DNA of 64,000 nucleotides from M3007 sp031425035 (GTDB lineage: Bacteria > Bacteroidota > Bacteroidia > Chitinophagales > Saprospiraceae), in assembly GCA_031425035.1 (NCBI GenBank), contig JANPIN010000040.1, forward strand, positions 1 to 64,000, given 5' to 3'. Both the position numbers and the translations under genes were made by a program. Positions within the stretch are counted from its first letter, which is position 1; each line of letters opens with the position of its first letter. The notes beneath the pieces are model-generated. The model saw nothing but the letters and a program-made list of their open reading frames with translations. It did no database searches and had not been told where the DNA came from. This document shows positions 37,388 to 47,093 of the stretch, one piece after another.

Positions 37388-38443
37388 ATGCAGGTACTAC
37401 TCGGCATCATTTTTCACTTCATCGGCGGGTTCGCTTCCGGTAGTTTTTACGTTCCGTTCCGGCGGGTCAAAGGCTGGTCCTGGGAAAGCGCCTGGATCGT
37501 CGGCGGCGTGTTTTCCTGGCTCCTGGTGCCCTTTCTGGCGGCAGCGCTGACGGTACCCGACTTCCTGGCCATCATCCGCAGCACGCCGGGGGGCACCCTC
37601 TTCTGGACCTACTTTTTCGGGCTGCTCTGGGGCGTGGGCGGACTTACTTTCGGGCTGGCCATGCGCTATTTAGGCATGAGCCTGGGGATGAGCGTGGCGC
37701 TGGGTTATTGTTCGGCCTTTGGCGCACTGGTCCCCTCCATTTATTACGGCTTTCGTCCGGAAGCGGGAAAACTGAGTATTCAGGAGATGTTCAGCACGCC
37801 CGGCGGACAGTTGATCCTGTACGGGGTGCTGGTTTGTCTGCTGGGCATCGCCATTTGCGGCCGGGCGGGTATGTTGAAAGAACGCGAACTGGATGAGAAC
37901 ACCAAAAAGGCCGGGGTCGCAGAATTCAGTCTGTCGAAAGGCTTGATCGTGGCCACCATTTCCGGCATTTTATCCGCCTGTTTCAACTTCGGGATCGAGG
38001 CTGGAAAAAGCATGGCCGCCGTGGCCGTTGCGCACGGCGCCAACCCGCTTTTTCAAAACAACGTGATCTTCGTGGTGCTGCTTTGGGGCGGTCTGACCAC
38101 CAATTTTATCTGGTGTATGATCCTGAACACCCGGAATAAAACCTTCGGCGATTATACCAACCGGCAGTCTGCCCTGGCGGGTAATTACGGCTGGGCGGCC
38201 CTGGCCGGCACCACCTGGTTCCTGCAGTTTTTCTTCTACGGCATGGGCGAATCGAAACTGGGTAACGGCGCCTCCTCCTGGATTTTACACATGGCGTTCA
38301 TTATCCTGATTTCCAGCGCCTGGGGTTTGTTCTTGAAAGAATGGAAAGGCGTGAGCCGCCGCACGTTTTCGACCATTCTGGCGGGGGTAGTGGTTATTTT
38401 GTTCTCGGTTTTGCTGGTCGGCTGGGGCAACTCCATGCGGTAA
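37388..38443 (+). CDS. rhaT: L-rhamnose/H+ symporter RhaT
   Basis: A 351-residue inner-membrane protein with about ten hydrophobic segments. It begins with GIIFHFIGGFASGSFYVPF, the characteristic start of RhaT, and shares the family motif SGILSACFNFGIEAG. It imports L-rhamnose with protons. It starts 3 bp after the preceding stop, and it converges with the ATPase gene 5 bp away. Confidence 0.92.
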   Translation: MQVLLGIIFHFIGGFASGSFYVPFRRVKGWSWESAWIVGGVFSWLLVPFLAAALTVPDFLAIIRSTPGGTLFWTYFFGLLWGVGGLTFGLAMRYLGMSLGMSVALGYCSAFGALVPSIYYGFRPEAGKLSIQEMFSTPGGQLILYGVLVCLLGIAICGRAGMLKERELDENTKKAGVAEFSLSKGLIVATISGILSACFNFGIEAGKSMAAVAVAHGANPLFQNNVIFVVLLWGGLTTNFIWCMILNTRNKTFGDYTNRQSALAGNYGWAALAGTTWFLQFFFYGMGESKLGNGASSWILHMAFIILISSAWGLFLKEWKGVSRRTFSTILAGVVVILFSVLLVGWGNSMR

Positions 38444-38448
38444 CTGGC

Positions 38449-39615
38449 TTATTCAAAGGCAGGTAATTCTTTTTCCAGAAACACGGCCAGTGGGCAAATT
38501 CGGAGTCCATCACTGCGGTCAAAACATTCGCCATCGGGCGTAATAACGTAATTGAAGTCAGACTGTAAATCGGCTACACTTTGATAAAAGCCTTTTGAAA
38601 TACTGGGTGCAACAGAGAATTTTATTTCCATGCATACTTTTTTCCCTTTCGGAGTAATCATCAGCAAATCAACTTCTGCACCATGCTGGGTTCGATAATA
38701 ATAAAAATCAGAAAACTCGGGCGCTTCACGAATGATTTGCTCGATCACATACCCCTCCCAGGAGGCGCCGACAGCCGGATTGCCGCGCAGGTTTTCCATG
38801 TCAAATACACGCAAGAGATAATGGAGCAAACCACTGTCCCGGATATAAATTTTGGGCGATTTGGTCAGTCGTTTACCCAGATTTGCAAAGTATGGTTGGA
38901 GTCGGCGAATCAAAAAACTGCCTTCCAGCAATTCAAGGTATTTGTTGACAGCAGGTTGCGTTACGCCCAAAGAAGAGGCTATTGTGCTGACATTCAATGC
39001 ACCGCCATGCAAATGCGCCAGCATGGAGAGCATGTTGCGCAGCAAGCCGGTTGGTATGGAAAACCCCAGTCGGGCGAGATCACGATGGATAAAAGTTTCA
39101 GAAAAATCATCCAGCCATTTTCGGCTGATAAAAGTTTCTGTCGCCAGCAAAGACCCCGGGAAGCCGCCTCGTAGCCAGTGCATTTCCTGCGGAAAGAGCG
39201 TGCGGATTTCCGAGAAGGAAAATGTGGGTAGTTCGTGATACGCAATCCGCCCGGCCAGTGTCTCTGTATTGAGCTTGACAATGTGTGGCGAAGCCGATCC
39301 CAGTAGCAGAAAACGAGCCGGTTCCCGCCTTTGATCAGTTAATGCCCGTAGCAAGGCAAATAACTCGGGCCGTACCTGAATTTCATCAATGATCACGCAT
39401 TTATCCGCATGTCCCGAAAGATAGATCTGTGCATCTGCTAACTTGAACCAGTCCTCTTGTAATTCGAGATCCAGATATAGCGTAGGTTTGGGAATTTGGG
39501 ACTGCAGGTTCTTCACTAAGGTTGTTTTACCAACCTGACGTGAACCCACGAGTCCAACAATCGGAGACCATGCTAAATCCCGAAGGATTTTTTCAGCCAG
39601 TAAACGCTTTATCAT
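38449..39615 (-). CDS. AAA_14/DUF4143 ATPase inserted in the rhamnose locus
   Basis: A 388-residue protein with Walker A GSRQVGKTTLV and Walker B KCVIIDEIQ of the AAA_14 type, and a C-terminal DUF4143 domain with a PD-(D/E)xK-like core (GAEVDLLMI ... CMEIKFS). Such genes are abundant, patchy accessory genes in Bacteroidota; their role is unclear, and a toxin or defence-like function is sometimes suggested. It runs against the surrounding operon, which argues for later insertion. Confidence 0.9.
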   Translation of the reverse strand: MIKRLLAEKILRDLAWSPIVGLVGSRQVGKTTLVKNLQSQIPKPTLYLDLELQEDWFKLADAQIYLSGHADKCVIIDEIQVRPELFALLRALTDQRREPARFLLLGSASPHIVKLNTETLAGRIAYHELPTFSFSEIRTLFPQEMHWLRGGFPGSLLATETFISRKWLDDFSETFIHRDLARLGFSIPTGLLRNMLSMLAHLHGGALNVSTIASSLGVTQPAVNKYLELLEGSFLIRRLQPYFANLGKRLTKSPKIYIRDSGLLHYLLRVFDMENLRGNPAVGASWEGYVIEQIIREAPEFSDFYYYRTQHGAEVDLLMITPKGKKVCMEIKFSVAPSISKGFYQSVADLQSDFNYVITPDGECFDRSDGLRICPLAVFLEKELPAFE

Positions 39616-39632
39616 TAATCAAAGATAGTACT

Positions 39633-39675
39633 CATCCGAGTATTTTTAATCTTCCCCATTGAATTTACTCGGATG
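39633..39675. promoter_or_regulatory. Inverted repeat between the ATPase gene and rhaEW
   Basis: CATCCGAGTA (39633-39642) and TACTCGGATG (39666-39675) are exact reverse complements separated by 23 bp. They lie in the 77-bp divergent spacer, so they may be operator half-sites or mark an insertion border. The assignment is tentative. Confidence 0.4.
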
Positions 39676-39692
39676 CTATAAACAAATGCAAG

Positions 39693-41825
39693 ATGATCCA
39701 AACCTTTAAACACGTTTCCTACCGCTGGGACGAACAAAAAGCCGCCGAGCTGGCGGGCGACGAAGTCGCACTGCTGGTCTATCGTTCCAACCTGCTCGGC
39801 GCCGACCTGCGGCTGACCAATTACGGCGGCGGTAACACCTCCTGCAAGGCCCTGGCCAAAGACCCCCTCACCGGCCAGATGGTCGACGTCATGTGGGTCA
39901 AAGGTTCCGGCGGCGACCTCGGTACCATGCAGCGCAGCGGACTGGCGGCCCTCTATGTGGAGCGTTTGCGCAGCTTGAAAAACGTGTATCGCGGACTGGA
40001 ACAGGAGGATGAAATGGTCGGGCTTTTCAATCATTGCATCTACGACCTGGCTTCCAAAGCGCCCTCGATCGATACGCCGCTGCACGGTTTTTTACCGTTC
40101 AAACACATCGATCACCTGCATCCCGATGCGGCGATTGCCATAGCGGCGGCGAAAGACGGGCAGCGCATTACCGAGGAGCTGTTCGGCGGCACAATCGGCT
40201 GGGTGGACTGGCAGCGGCCGGGTTTCGATCTGGGGCTACAGCTACTGGACTGCCTGGAAGAAAACGCGGCGAAAGGCGTGGCGCTGCGGGGGATCATGCT
40301 CGGTTCGCACGGCCTGTTTACCTGGGGCACTACGGCCTACGAAAGCTATATCAACACCCTCGAAGTGATCGAGCGCTGCGCCGATTATCTGGAAAAAAAC
40401 GAGGGTAAAAAGCGCCCGGTATTTGGCGGCGTCAAACGGGAAAGTCTGGAAAAGCCCATACGTATAAAGCAGGCCGCATCCCTGGCGCCACTACTGCGCG
40501 GTTGCTGCTCCGATGGTGCGCAGAAGAACTTCATGATCGGTCATTTCACCGACGATGAGCGGGTGTTACAGTTCATCAACTCCCACGATCTGGAGCGCCT
40601 GGCGCCGCTGGGTACGTCCTGCCCCGACCATTTTTTACGGACCAAAATTTCGCCGCTGGTCCTGCCAATAGCCGCCGATGCGGATGTGAACAACGTAGCG
40701 GAGATCAGGAATTTACTGGCGCCGGCTTTCGAGGCTTACCGCCAGATGTACGCCGACTACTACGTCACCTGCCGCCGGATGAACAGTCCGGCCATGCGCG
40801 ACCCCAATCCCGTAGTGATCCTGTGGCCGGGCGTGGGCATGTTTACCTTCGCTAAAGACAAACAAACCGCCCGGGTGGCCGCCGAGTTTTATACCAATGC
40901 CATCAACGTAATGCGCGGTGCGGAGGCCATTTCGGAGTACACCTCGCTGCCCCGCCAGGAAGCTTTCGATATTGAATACTGGCTGCTGGAAGAAGCGAAA
41001 TTACAGCGTATGCCTAAAGCCAAACCACTGTCCGGGCGCATAGCCCTGGTGACCGGTTCGGCCGGCGGCATTGGGAAGGCCATTGCGCGGAAACTGGCCG
41101 AAGAAGGCGCCTGCGTACTGCTGAACGACCTGCACGAGGAACGGTTGGCGGAAGCGAAAAGCGAATTTTTTAAAGATTTCGGAAAAGATAATGTGGCCTC
41201 GGCGCTGCTCGATGTAACAGATAGTCAATCGGTTATCGCGGCCTTATCAGCTGCCTGCCTGGCTTTTGGTGGCGTGGATATTCTGGTCAACAACGCGGGC
41301 ATCAGCATTTCCCAGCCCCTCGCCGAACATACGGAAGAAAACTGGGACAAGCTATACGACATCCTGGTGAAAGGTCAGTTTCTGGTGAGTCAGGCGGGCG
41401 TAAAAGTGATGCGTAAGCAGGGTTTTGGCGGCGACATCGTCAACATTGTTTCCAAAAATGCGGTGGTGGCCGGCCCCAATAATGCGGGTTATGGCTCGGC
41501 GAAAGCGGCGCAGGCCCACCTGACGCGTTTGCTGGCCGCCGAACTGGGCCCCGACCATATTCGGGTCAACACGGTGAATCCCGACGCGGTCATTGCCGGC
41601 TCCCACATCTGGTCCGGCGGCTGGGCGGAAGGCCGCGCCAAAGCCTATGGCGTGACGGTGGAAGAACTACCCGCCTACTACGCCAAACGCACGCTGCTGA
41701 ACGAGATCATCCTGCCCGAAGACGTGGCGAATGCCTGTTTCGCTTTCGTCGGCGGCTTGCTTTCCAAATCCACCGGCAATGCGCTCAACGTGGACGGTGG
41801 GGTAGCACTGGGTTTTTATCGATAA
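39693..41825 (+). CDS. rhaEW: Bifunctional rhamnulose-1-phosphate aldolase / L-lactaldehyde dehydrogenase
   Basis: A 710-residue fusion. The first ~430 residues form a class II aldolase domain (LTNYGGGNTSCK, the substrate-phosphate region, and later GSHGLFTWG with a metal histidine). From ~445 a classical SDR follows (ALVTGSAGGIGKAIA, catalytic YGSAK). It splits L-rhamnulose 1-phosphate into DHAP and L-lactaldehyde and oxidises the aldehyde to L-lactate; this explains the lactate dehydrogenase gene further down. Architecture and length match the known family. Confidence 0.92.
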   Translation: MIQTFKHVSYRWDEQKAAELAGDEVALLVYRSNLLGADLRLTNYGGGNTSCKALAKDPLTGQMVDVMWVKGSGGDLGTMQRSGLAALYVERLRSLKNVYRGLEQEDEMVGLFNHCIYDLASKAPSIDTPLHGFLPFKHIDHLHPDAAIAIAAAKDGQRITEELFGGTIGWVDWQRPGFDLGLQLLDCLEENAAKGVALRGIMLGSHGLFTWGTTAYESYINTLEVIERCADYLEKNEGKKRPVFGGVKRESLEKPIRIKQAASLAPLLRGCCSDGAQKNFMIGHFTDDERVLQFINSHDLERLAPLGTSCPDHFLRTKISPLVLPIAADADVNNVAEIRNLLAPAFEAYRQMYADYYVTCRRMNSPAMRDPNPVVILWPGVGMFTFAKDKQTARVAAEFYTNAINVMRGAEAISEYTSLPRQEAFDIEYWLLEEAKLQRMPKAKPLSGRIALVTGSAGGIGKAIARKLAEEGACVLLNDLHEERLAEAKSEFFKDFGKDNVASALLDVTDSQSVIAALSAACLAFGGVDILVNNAGISISQPLAEHTEENWDKLYDILVKGQFLVSQAGVKVMRKQGFGGDIVNIVSKNAVVAGPNNAGYGSAKAAQAHLTRLLAAELGPDHIRVNTVNPDAVIAGSHIWSGGWAEGRAKAYGVTVEELPAYYAKRTLLNEIILPEDVANACFAFVGGLLSKSTGNALNVDGGVALGFYR

Positions 41826-41846
41826 TTCTATTCTAAAAGAAAAAAA

Positions 41847-42521
41847 ATGGTTCATAAACAACTCACTTTTTGCTGGCTGCTCCTGCTGGTCTTTGCCGGC
41901 CTGCAGGCCCAAACCCAACAGCCTTTTGAAGCGGATATCCGCGCCTTTGAACGCCTGGATTCCATCGAAAAGCCGGCTACCGGTCAGATCCTGCTGTACG
42001 GCAGTTCCACCATGCGAATGTGGGCCACGTATAAAGCCGATCTGGCTGGTTATCAGGTGCTTAACCGCGGTTTCGGCGGCTCGCAAATGTCCGATGCCGT
42101 GTACTATTTCGACCGCGTGGTGGTTCCGCTGGCTCCCTCCTGGATTTTGCTGTACGAAGGCGACAACGACCTGAGCAACGGCAAAAAAACGCCGGCGCAG
42201 GTGATGGCTGATTTCCAGCAGTTTATGCTCTTGGTCAAACAAAAACTGCCCAAGACCAAGGTCGCCATTTACACGCTGCGTCCCAGTCTCGCCCGCGAAA
42301 ACCTGATGCCGGAACAGCGCCAGCTCAACGCGCTTTTTCAAAAATACTGTCGGAAACACCGTAAAAAGGCCTATTTCATCGATGCGTATAATTTGCTGCT
42401 GACTCCAGCCGGAAAGCCCAACGGCGACTTGCTGGCCACGGATAAGCTGCATTTAAACGCCCAGGGCTACGCGGTATGGACCCGGATCACCCGGGATTTT
42501 TTAAAGAAACAAGGACTGTAA
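41847..42521 (+). CDS. Exported SGNH/GDSL hydrolase
   Basis: A 224-residue protein with a signal peptide ending near GLQAQ. The SGNH blocks are visible: LLYGSSTMRMW (Ser), NRGFGGSQ (Gly), EGDND (Asn) and the C-terminal DKLHLN (Asp/His pair). It may remove acyl groups from rhamnose-containing glycans before cleavage, judged only by its position between rhaEW and rhaM. Confidence 0.88.
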   Translation: MVHKQLTFCWLLLLVFAGLQAQTQQPFEADIRAFERLDSIEKPATGQILLYGSSTMRMWATYKADLAGYQVLNRGFGGSQMSDAVYYFDRVVVPLAPSWILLYEGDNDLSNGKKTPAQVMADFQQFMLLVKQKLPKTKVAIYTLRPSLARENLMPEQRQLNALFQKYCRKHRKKAYFIDAYNLLLTPAGKPNGDLLATDKLHLNAQGYAVWTRITRDFLKKQGL

Positions 42522-42836
42522 ATGCCACGCGTCGCTTTCAAAATGAAACTTCATGCCGGCCAGGAGGCAGAATATCGTCGTCGCCACCAGGCGCTTTGGC
42601 CGGAACTCGCCGATCTGCTGCGCACCACGGGCATCCGGCACTACTCGATTTTTCTGGATGCAGAAACCCGCCTGCTGTTCGGTGTGCTGGACATTGATCA
42701 ACCTGCCAATTTGGATACGTTGCCCGGTCACCCGGTAATGCAGCGCTGGTGGGCTTATATGGCGGACCTCATGGAAACCAACCCCGATCAGTCGCCCGTC
42801 AGTGTGCCGCTGAAGGAAGTTTTTTACCTGCCATAA
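42522..42836 (+). CDS. rhaM: L-rhamnose mutarotase
   Basis: A 104-residue protein matching the L-rhamnose mutarotase family: FKMKLHAGQEAEYRRRH at the start with the catalytic histidine, HYSIFLD in the middle, and WWAYMADLM with the conserved tryptophans near the end. It interconverts the anomers so that the isomerase gets its substrate. Its ATG follows immediately after the stop codon of the SGNH gene, so the genes are transcribed together. Confidence 0.92.
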   Translation: MPRVAFKMKLHAGQEAEYRRRHQALWPELADLLRTTGIRHYSIFLDAETRLLFGVLDIDQPANLDTLPGHPVMQRWWAYMADLMETNPDQSPVSVPLKEVFYLP

Positions 42837-42846
42837 CTTGTCTACC

Positions 42847-44121
42847 ATGCTGATCGAAAAACATCATCTGAGTGATCATAATGACCAGGCCTTGGGCCGG
42901 CACCAGAAAAGTCTTGATTTTCTCCGCGCCGACCTCCACGACGCGCAGGGAATTATCCGCCAATTGGTGGAGTTTCAAATTGCTATTCCTTCCTGGGCCT
43001 TGGGTACGGGCGGTACGCGTTTCGGCCGTTTTCCCGGCGGCGGAGAGCCGCGATCGCTGGAAGAAAAGATGGAGGACGTGGGCCTGCTGCATGCCCTTAA
43101 CCGGTCGAGCGGCGCCATTTCCCTGCATATTCCCTGGGATGTGCCGGCTGATCCGCAGGCCATTAAGACGCTGGCGGCCAGGCATGGGCTGCGGTTCGAC
43201 GCGGTCAATTCCAACACTTTTCAGGACCAGCCTAACCAGGATTTGAGTTATAAATTCGGCTCCTTACAGCATGTTGATCCGGCGGTGCGGCGGCAGGCCA
43301 TCGAGCATAATAAAGACGTGATCCGGCATGGTCAGGCCCTGGGTGCGGAGAGCATAACGGTCTGGTTATCCGACGGCTCCTGTTTTCCGGGGCAGTTAAA
43401 TTTCCGGCAGGCTTTTCAAAATACGCTCGATAGCCTGCGGGAAATTTATGCCGCCCTGCCGCCCAACTGGAAGATGTTTGTGGAATACAAGGCCTACGAG
43501 CCTAATTTTTACAGCATGACCGTCGGCGACTGGGGCCAATCGCTGCTCTACGCCAACAAACTGGGCGAGCAGGCCTACACCCTCGTCGACCTCGGTCACC
43601 ACCTGCCCAACACCAACATCGAGCAGATCGTGGCCCTGCTGCTCATGGAAAAGAAACTCGGTGGTTTCCATTTCAATGATTCCAAATACGGCGACGATGA
43701 CCTGACCGCCGGCAGCATCAAGCCTTACCAGTTATTCGTGATTTTCAATGAGTTAGTGGAAGGAATGGACGCACGCGGCATGAATCACGCCACCGATCTA
43801 GGCTGGATGATCGACGCGTCGCATAATGTAAAAGACCCGCTGGAAGACCTGCTCCAGTCGGTGGAAGCCATTCAGATCGCCTACGCCCAGGCGCTGCTGG
43901 TAGACAGGATGGCCCTGACCGCAGCGCAAAACAACAATGACGTCACCCAGGCCCAGGAAATACTGCAGGCGGCCTTCCGAACCGACGTGCGGCCGCTGGT
44001 AGCCGAAGCCCGCTTACAGGCCGGCGGCGCTTTGCAACCCCTGGCCATGTACCGGGATTTGAAAGTACGGGAAAATCTCATCCGCGAACGGGGCACAAAA
44101 ACGGTCGCCACCGGTTTATGA
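42847..44121 (+). CDS. rhaI: L-rhamnose isomerase, RhaI-type TIM barrel
   Basis: A 424-residue xylose-isomerase-like TIM barrel. It carries the pattern of the Pseudomonas-type L-rhamnose isomerase (WALGTGGTRFGRFPGGGEPR at the N-terminus, metal-binding EYKAYEP, LVDLGHH, FHFNDSKYGDDD). It converts rhamnose to rhamnulose. ATG 42847 is preferred; a TTG at 42838 would overlap the end of rhaM's spacer. The stop codon overlaps the ATG of the kinase gene. Confidence 0.9.
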   Translation: MLIEKHHLSDHNDQALGRHQKSLDFLRADLHDAQGIIRQLVEFQIAIPSWALGTGGTRFGRFPGGGEPRSLEEKMEDVGLLHALNRSSGAISLHIPWDVPADPQAIKTLAARHGLRFDAVNSNTFQDQPNQDLSYKFGSLQHVDPAVRRQAIEHNKDVIRHGQALGAESITVWLSDGSCFPGQLNFRQAFQNTLDSLREIYAALPPNWKMFVEYKAYEPNFYSMTVGDWGQSLLYANKLGEQAYTLVDLGHHLPNTNIEQIVALLLMEKKLGGFHFNDSKYGDDDLTAGSIKPYQLFVIFNELVEGMDARGMNHATDLGWMIDASHNVKDPLEDLLQSVEAIQIAYAQALLVDRMALTAAQNNNDVTQAQEILQAAFRTDVRPLVAEARLQAGGALQPLAMYRDLKVRENLIRERGTKTVATGL

Positions 44122-45440
44122 TCGCCATTTTCGACATCGGCAAGACCAACAAAAAGTGCTTCGTCTTCGATGAGGACTACCGGATCGTGTTTGAGACAAC
44201 CACTACTTTGCCGGAGACCGTCGATGAAGATGGCGAACCTTGCGAGGATCTAGCCTTATTGCGTAATTGGGTTTGGAACACTTTTCTAGACATCTTAGCG
44301 GATGAGCAGTTCCAGATAAAAGCTGTCAATGTCACGACTTATGGCGCCAGTCTGGTGCATGTGGACGAAGCGGGGATGCCGCTCACGCCCTTGTATAATT
44401 ACTTGAAATCCTTTCCGGAAGCTTTACAAAAGCAGTTTTATGCCAGGCATGACAGTTCGGAAAAGCTGGCTTTGGAAACGGCCTCGCCGGCACTGGGCAT
44501 GCTCAATTCGGGTTTGCAGCTTTACTGGTTGAAACATTACCAGCCATTGGTTTTTAATAAAATAAAGTGGTCGCTGCATTTGCCTCAATTTGTAGCCGCT
44601 CTCCTGCATCAGCAGTATTTCAGTGAAATGACCAGCATCGGCTGCCATACCATGCTCTGGGATTTTCGGAAAAACGACTACCACGACTGGGTAAAAGCGG
44701 AATATTTAACGAAAAAATTCCCGCCCATACAACCGGCCAGCAGCACCATTCCCATAACCAGTCACCCATCCGGCAACATCCTCTCCGGGACCGGTTTACA
44801 CGATAGTTCCGCTGCGCTAATCCCCTACCTCGCCAGTTTTGAGGAACCTTTCGTACTGATCTCCACCGGCACCTGGTGCATTTCGCTCAACCCTTATAAC
44901 CAGGAAACCCTGACGGTGGAAGATCTGGAACAGGACTATTTATGCTACCTGACGTATACCGGTCAGCCGGTGAAAGCCGCCCGCTATTTTGGCGGGCAGG
45001 AACATGAAACCTGCATTCAGGCGCTGTCCCAGGATTTTAATCAACCATTGGACTACTATAAGGGCGTGGCGTATAACCCGATCATTTACAAGCTTTTAAA
45101 CCAGCCAGAACACTCCTCGCCGGCATTTGAAAATTATGAAACCGCCTACCATGCAAAAATGTCGCAGCTAATGAAGCGACAATACAATTCCACTAAGATG
45201 GTGCTGACGGAGCAAACCAAAAGGATTTTTGTGGACGGCGGTTTTTCCAAAAACGAAATTTACATGCAACTGCTGGCGGACGTTTTTCCCCACCTGGAAG
45301 TCTACGCCGCCGAAGTAGCGCAGGCGACGGCCCTGGGCGCCGCACTCGCCATGCATGCTTCCTGGAACCCCCGGCCGTGCCCCAAAAACCTGATTACTTT
45401 GAAGAAATACACGGCAACTCACTATGAAATTGACCTATAA
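44118..45440 (+). CDS. rhaB: L-rhamnulokinase-like FGGY carbohydrate kinase
   Basis: A 440-residue FGGY kinase with N-terminal FDIGKTNKKCFVFD (phosphate loop) and C-terminal VDGGFSKNEIYMQLL (adenosine site), and a central STGTWCISLNP. Phosphorylation of L-rhamnulose fits the locus; L-fuculose kinase is the nearest alternative. It overlaps the isomerase by 4 bp (ATGA) and the next gene by 17 bp. Confidence 0.88.
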   Translation: MIAIFDIGKTNKKCFVFDEDYRIVFETTTTLPETVDEDGEPCEDLALLRNWVWNTFLDILADEQFQIKAVNVTTYGASLVHVDEAGMPLTPLYNYLKSFPEALQKQFYARHDSSEKLALETASPALGMLNSGLQLYWLKHYQPLVFNKIKWSLHLPQFVAALLHQQYFSEMTSIGCHTMLWDFRKNDYHDWVKAEYLTKKFPPIQPASSTIPITSHPSGNILSGTGLHDSSAALIPYLASFEEPFVLISTGTWCISLNPYNQETLTVEDLEQDYLCYLTYTGQPVKAARYFGGQEHETCIQALSQDFNQPLDYYKGVAYNPIIYKLLNQPEHSSPAFENYETAYHAKMSQLMKRQYNSTKMVLTEQTKRIFVDGGFSKNEIYMQLLADVFPHLEVYAAEVAQATALGAALAMHASWNPRPCPKNLITLKKYTATHYEIDL

Positions 45441-46575
45441 CCCCAACTTTCCCGCCATCGACGACCTGCGCAACCGTGCCCGGCAACGTATGCCGCGTTT
45501 CGCATTCGACTACCTGGACGGCGGCTGCAATGAGGACGTCAACCTGCATAAGAACACCGCCGAACTCCGGGAGGTGGAACTGAAACCTAACTACCTGAAA
45601 CCATACCGCGGCGCGGAGCTGAAAACCGAACTCTTCGGCCACCTATATGACGCGCCCTTCGGCATCGCCCCGGTCGGTTTACAGGGGCTGATGTGGCCCA
45701 ACGCCCCGGAAATACTGGCCAAAGCCGCCGTAGCGCATAATATTCCCTTCCTGCTCAGCACCGTCACCACCGCCAGTATCGAGCGCATCGGCGCGCTGAC
45801 GGAAGGTAAATTCTGGTTCCAGCTTTATCATCCCGCCGACCTCGCCCTGCGCGACGATATTCTCGACCGCGCCGAAGCGGCAGGCTGTAAGGTTCTGGTT
45901 CTGCTCTGCGATGTGCCCACGTTCGGTTACCGCCCCCGCGACATCCGTAACGGACTGGCTATGCCGCCCAAAATGACGCTGCGCAACATCCTGCAGATCA
46001 TGGGGAAACCCAACTGGGCCATGCAAACGCTGCTGCACGGCCAGCCGGATTTTGCCACCATGAAAAAGTACATGCCCAAAGGACTGAATATGAAGCAGTT
46101 GGGTCTGTATATGAACCAGACTTTTTCCGGCCGCATGAACGAGGAAAAAATCGCCCCGATCCGCGACCGCTGGAAAGGCAAGATCGTACTGAAAGGCGTG
46201 GCCAGCGTCGAGGATACAGCCATGGCCATCAGACTCGGCCTGGACGGCATCATCGTTTCCAACCACGGCGGCCGGCAGCTGGATGCGGGTCAGTCGTCGA
46301 TTAAAGCGCTGGAAGACATTGTTTTACAGTTTGCCGGCCAGATCAAGATCATGCTCGACAGCGGGCTGCGTTCCGGTCCGGACGTAGCCCGCGCCCTGGC
46401 CAGCGGCGCGGAATTCGCCTTCCTTGGCCGCACCTTCCTGTATGGGGTAGCGGCGCTGGGCGCGGAGGGCGGCGATCATACGATCAGCATTTTAAAAACC
46501 CAGTTGCAGCAGATCATGGAGCAGGTTGGCTGTGGCGGGGTAGGGGACTTGCCGGCGCATTTGGTGGTGAAGTAG
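45424..46575 (+). CDS. lldD: FMN-dependent L-lactate dehydrogenase / alpha-hydroxy acid oxidase
   Basis: A 383-residue FMN TIM barrel. The catalytic histidine lies in IIVSNHGGRQLD, and the N-terminal FDYLDGGCNED and FGIAPVGLQGLMWP are typical for LldD-like enzymes. It oxidises L-lactate to pyruvate and thus completes rhamnose breakdown. Its start lies inside the kinase gene, so translation is coupled. It is the last gene of the rhamnose operon. Confidence 0.9.
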   Translation: MKLTYNPNFPAIDDLRNRARQRMPRFAFDYLDGGCNEDVNLHKNTAELREVELKPNYLKPYRGAELKTELFGHLYDAPFGIAPVGLQGLMWPNAPEILAKAAVAHNIPFLLSTVTTASIERIGALTEGKFWFQLYHPADLALRDDILDRAEAAGCKVLVLLCDVPTFGYRPRDIRNGLAMPPKMTLRNILQIMGKPNWAMQTLLHGQPDFATMKKYMPKGLNMKQLGLYMNQTFSGRMNEEKIAPIRDRWKGKIVLKGVASVEDTAMAIRLGLDGIIVSNHGGRQLDAGQSSIKALEDIVLQFAGQIKIMLDSGLRSGPDVARALASGAEFAFLGRTFLYGVAALGAEGGDHTISILKTQLQQIMEQVGCGGVGDLPAHLVVK

Positions 46576-46584
46576 TTTATCAAT

Positions 46585-47013
46585 TTATTTCTCCCCTTCC
46601 AGCATTTGCTGCATAGCATCCATGAGCATCTCCCAGTTTTTTATGGAATGCTCTTTCCTGTCCTCCGTATCAATATTATGCTGCAGGATGGTCAGTTCGG
46701 TACCGCCCCCTTTTTCTGCTACCTGATAGGTAATGGACTGGTAGTTTTCCGGGCGGTCTTCCAGGCCGGAGAAAGCACTGAAATAGTCGTACTGCAGCAT
46801 TTTCCGGTCTTCGTATTGCAGCACCGTGCCTTTATCCTGGTAGGCTTGGCCGTCCCATTCGCCTTCAAAAAGCACGGGCGTACCCACTTCCCAGGTGGTG
46901 ATCAGGTGGGTGCCAAAGAAATACTGTTTGAGAAGTTCGGGTTTGGTCAGCGCGTCCCAGACTTTGGAAACGGGGGCGTGAATAGTGCGTTGGATCTTGG
47001 CTGTGAAACTCAT
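46585..47013 (-). CDS. SRPBCC/AHSA1-like protein
   Basis: A 142-residue START/Bet v1-like protein with the family pattern IHAPVSKVWDALTKPELLKQ and a C-terminal helix (WEMLMDAMQQML). Such proteins bind hydrophobic ligands or Hsp90-type partners; no specific role is visible. It converges with lldD with only 9 bp between the stops. Confidence 0.85.
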   Translation of the reverse strand: MSFTAKIQRTIHAPVSKVWDALTKPELLKQYFFGTHLITTWEVGTPVLFEGEWDGQAYQDKGTVLQYEDRKMLQYDYFSAFSGLEDRPENYQSITYQVAEKGGGTELTILQHNIDTEDRKEHSIKNWEMLMDAMQQMLEGEK

Positions 47014-47093
47014 CAGATAGAAGTTTAGCGTGATTTAGAATGTTTGGTCAGTTAACCATTACCCACAAAATCGGTATTCAGTGCACTTGAAAT

